Positions 4,073 to 5,920 of a DNA stretch of 5,920 nucleotides are shown one piece after another; position 1 is the stretch's first letter, and every line of letters begins with the position of its first letter. The DNA comes from Flavisolibacter sp. GTDB lineage: Bacteria; Bacteroidota; Bacteroidia; Chitinophagales; Chitinophagaceae. The stretch lies in assembly GCA_025936195.1 (NCBI GenBank), contig JAICTW010000198.1, forward strand, positions 1 to 5,920, written 5' to 3'. Under the pieces are notes generated by a model that had not been told where the DNA came from, made no database searches, and saw nothing but the letters and a program-made list of their open reading frames with translations. The position numbers were made by a program, and so were the translations under genes.

Positions 4073-4653
4073 ATATAAAAAAAGCTGGCGCCATCTCCAA
4101 GCAGCAAAACACAACCAATGGCTTTGCCGGTTCCTTCTTCTTCTGCAACCAGGGCATACACCGGTGCCTCTAAAACTTTTTCTGTTCTTTGTGCCGGTTG
4201 CCCTTTCCAGCCCACCGATTGTATCAATGCTTCATATTCACCGGTTGTTGGCAGGCGTTCCACAATGCGGATACCTCCGGGCAAAGCCTCACTTTTTTTA
4301 TCGGAGGTGCGGCCTTGTCCAAAGCGAATGACATGACCGTCGGGATCTTCCGCTAACATTTCTCTTAGTCCCCATTCCATATCTTGCGGAGGCGAGAGCA
4401 CCTTGCCTTTCTTTTCCTGTATTCTTTGATAGAGTGCATCTACATCGTTTACCATAACAGAGATCCAGGTGCCCGGATGTCCTTGTCCGTCTTTGCAAAA
4501 GAAAAGCTCTACGCCATCCTTGCTAACGCCGCCAAAACCCGGAGCATCGCCCCAGGTCCAATGGTTGGTAAAGCCAAGGACCTCCGTGTAATAATGAATG
4601 CTTTTGCTTACATCAGCAGCATAAAGAATAGGAACCGCATGTTGAAAGATCAT
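3880..4653 (-). CDS. VOC (glyoxalase/bleomycin-resistance)-GNAT acetyltransferase fusion protein
   Basis: This 257-aa protein joins two domains. Residues 1-113 form a vicinal-oxygen-chelate fold of the bleomycin-resistance type: FQHAVPILYAADVSKSIHYY opens it, GVELFF (Glu49) is mid-domain and DPDGHVIRFGQ closes it. Arg110 stands where metal-dependent glyoxalases have Glu, so substrate binding rather than lyase chemistry is more likely. After a short linker, residues 127-257 form a GNAT acetyltransferase, opening GGIRIVERLPTTGEYEALIQ, with the acetyl-CoA loop QRKHIGTA (204-211; His207 replaces the usual first Gly) and FYRQFGF with a likely catalytic Tyr242. The pairing suggests a cytoplasmic enzyme that binds and acetylates a small toxic molecule, which is inference. 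The ATG at 4651-4653 has no Shine-Dalgarno. A truncated copy of the 3' end lies at 125-317. Confidence 0.9.
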   Translation of the reverse strand: MIFQHAVPILYAADVSKSIHYYTEVLGFTNHWTWGDAPGFGGVSKDGVELFFCKDGQGHPGTWISVMVNDVDALYQRIQEKKGKVLSPPQDMEWGLREMLAEDPDGHVIRFGQGRTSDKKSEALPGGIRIVERLPTTGEYEALIQSVGWKGQPAQRTEKVLEAPVYALVAEEEGTGKAIGCVLLLGDGASFFYIKDMMIHQDYQRKHIGTALMEKLNEWIELHAPPEALIGSYTGENLAPFYRQFGFRPSFGMCRRK

Positions 4654-4819
4654 AAGGAGAAATTGTTGGAAACAAATTACTGTTTTAATTGAAGCTTAGT
4701 AGCAAGCATCCATAATTTCAAAGAGCCTTTACCAACCATCATCCGTTTTCCTTTTCGCTGACTTAAACCTCTAAATCTCCATATCCACCGATATAAATCC
4801 CCTGCTGTTTCTGGCCGCT

Positions 4820-4827
4820 TATTTTTG
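4820..4827 (+). promoter_or_regulatory. Predicted -7 element for the TPR lipoprotein gene
   Basis: TATTTTTG matches TAnnTTTG and lies 30 bp before the lipoprotein ATG, giving a leader of about 25 bases. A second near match, TAGCTTTTG, follows at 4828-4836. No clear TTTG is seen at -33, so strength is uncertain. The rest of the 204-bp divergent gap shows no other convincing element. Confidence 0.4.
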
Positions 4828-4857
4828 TAGCTTTTGAATCCTCTGAAAAACGCCGTC

Positions 4858-5920
4858 ATGTTTAAACCAGTTAGCTGTGTGGTTCTTTTGGTACTAATAG
4901 CTGTTGCATCCTGCCGCCAAAATAAAACCAACGAAAAAGAAGAACTAGCCTACTGGAAACATTCCTTCGTTGATTCCTCGTTCAGCCTTTTATATCAGGA
5001 TAAAGACACCACCAGGGCCCTTCATTATTTCGATTCGGCATTGACGCGGTTCAGTAATGTAACCGTTTATCCCAAAGCAGCCCGTTTTGACCTCAAATCT
5101 CTTTACTACTATTTTTTTACTTCCGATAATAAGTCCACAGCCCAAATGATTGATTCGGCATTGGCCAGATACAATACTGCGGAACTGCAAAATTATTATC
5201 CGCGTACTTATGTAGGTCTGTTGCTTTTTGGAGGTCAGATTGCTTACCGCCTCAACCAATACAGCAAGGCCAATGAATATTTTTTCAGGGCTAAAAACCT
5301 GGCCGATGCTCATTTGAGTCCCTGCGAAAGAACGGCGTTCAATTACAATATTGCCATGGTTTTATTCCGTCAGCAGAACTATCAGGCATCGCTCAACTAT
5401 TTTAAACAAGCCTATGCCTTGCAGGAAACCTGTGCGCCGCAAACATCTGCCGTGGTGTTGCAACAGCAGGAAATTCAAAGCAATATTGGCGAGTGCTTTA
5501 TCTGGCTAAAAAAATACGACAGTGCCATGCTATATTTTGATAAGGCACTGGAGATTGCCAATCGCAATAAGGATTCTCTGGGGCCTGTTTTTATGGACAA
5601 AATTTACGGAGTGGTGTATGGCAACAAGGCAAGAGCGTTAATGGCGCAAAACCGTCTGGATGAAGCCGAGCGGCTTTCTTTGAAAAGCATTTCATTAAAT
5701 GATCGCGAAGGATATGAAATAGAAGATGCGCAAAATGTGAAGCTGCAGTTGGCAGAGATCTACAGCCGGAAAAAAGATTTTGCTTCCATGTTCCGTCTTC
5801 TTAGCGGCATGACAAACCGTATGCAGCAGGCCAGTGCAAAACAACAAGTAGATTGGCGACGCCTGATGGCATTGTACTACGAGCAAACTTTACGACCCGA
5901 TTCAGCAATACGTTACTTAA
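4858..5920 (+). CDS. TPR-repeat lipoprotein, 3' end beyond the window
   Basis: The frame is open from the ATG at 4858 to the right edge, 354 codons without a stop. Residues 1-19 are a lipoprotein signal: MFKP, a hydrophobic run, then the lipobox VASC with Cys19 as lipidation site. From about residue 50 the protein is all helical, with at least five recognisable TPR-like repeats near 118-150, 159-190, 206-237, 251-282 and 291-320; RLNQYSKANEYFFRA and WLKKYDSAMLYFDKALEIAN are typical. An earlier helical pair (42-66, 73-105) may be a degenerate repeat. In Bacteroidota this layout often precedes a membrane helix and a histidine kinase or LuxR-type output domain, but that part, if present, lies outside the window. 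It is divergent from the VOC-GNAT gene. A -7-like element lies 30 bp upstream. There is no Shine-Dalgarno. Confidence 0.9.
   Translation, partial: MFKPVSCVVLLVLIAVASCRQNKTNEKEELAYWKHSFVDSSFSLLYQDKDTTRALHYFDSALTRFSNVTVYPKAARFDLKSLYYYFFTSDNKSTAQMIDSALARYNTAELQNYYPRTYVGLLLFGGQIAYRLNQYSKANEYFFRAKNLADAHLSPCERTAFNYNIAMVLFRQQNYQASLNYFKQAYALQETCAPQTSAVVLQQQEIQSNIGECFIWLKKYDSAMLYFDKALEIANRNKDSLGPVFMDKIYGVVYGNKARALMAQNRLDEAERLSLKSISLNDREGYEIEDAQNVKLQLAEIYSRKKDFASMFRLLSGMTNRMQQASAKQQVDWRRLMALYYEQTLRPDSAIRYL

Noticed and set aside
4298..4692. Open frames on both strands inside the VOC-GNAT gene (also 3985-4173 and 4118-4336)
   Set aside because: They are alternative-frame shadows of a clearly coding gene, with no domain signature.
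4677..4931. 84-codon minus-strand frame upstream of the VOC-GNAT gene
   Set aside because: It overlaps the lipoprotein signal sequence in antisense, has a highly basic composition without motif, and covers the likely divergent promoter region.
4990..5886. Minus-strand frames at 4990-5313 and 5695-5886
   Set aside because: Both are antisense to the long TPR lipoprotein frame and show no protein-like pattern.

Overview
The window looks like a chromosomal accessory stretch from a member of the Bacteroidota, probably a Chitinophagaceae-like soil or freshwater organism. The reasons are promoter-like elements of the Bacteroidota type (TAnnTTTG, in one case with an upstream TTTG), absent or weak Shine-Dalgarno sequences, a lipoprotein with TPR repeats, and protein families common in that phylum. 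The phylum call is fairly secure; the family is inference.

Left part (1-1412, all minus strand). A Crp/Fnr-type regulator (858-1412) lies upstream of a YiaA-family four-helix membrane protein (343-777). The 80-bp gap between them holds a perfect TTGAC-N4-GTCAA box, centred about 41 bp upstream of the start predicted from a TAnnTTTG element. This suggests class II activation of yiaA by this regulator or a relative. Just beyond yiaA lies a 63-codon remnant of a GNAT acetyltransferase (125-317). It is a truncated, gap-free copy, about 90% identical, of the 3' end of the intact VOC-GNAT fusion gene at 3880-4653. A fragment of an unidentified reading frame runs off the left edge.

Middle part (1538-3544) is a small accessory island. 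A 75-aa XRE-family regulator (minus) diverges from two tiny plus-strand genes of unknown function (30 and 84 aa). Between them are a perfect 20-bp palindrome and a degenerate second copy 33 bp away, a layout typical of an autoregulated switch. Next comes a GC-rich block (2262-2400) unlike its surroundings, ending in an 8-bp inverted repeat beside a TACCCTG sequence, which resembles a MOBP-type transfer origin. After a good Bacteroidota-type promoter (2486-2517) comes a toxin-antitoxin pair: an intact excisionase-like HTH antitoxin (2537-2992) overlapping a PIN-domain toxin gene (2982-3544) broken by a one-base frameshift near 3191.

Non-coding stretch (3545-3879). It contains several short hairpins and an array of about seven imperfect 11-bp units (3679-3755) that no gene explains.

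Right part. The intact VOC-GNAT fusion gene is on the minus strand (3880-4653). A divergent plus-strand gene (4858 to beyond the right edge) encodes a secreted lipoprotein with at least five TPR-like repeats, probably the sensory front end of a larger signalling protein. No rRNA, tRNA, CRISPR array, integrase, transposase or complete mobile element is visible.
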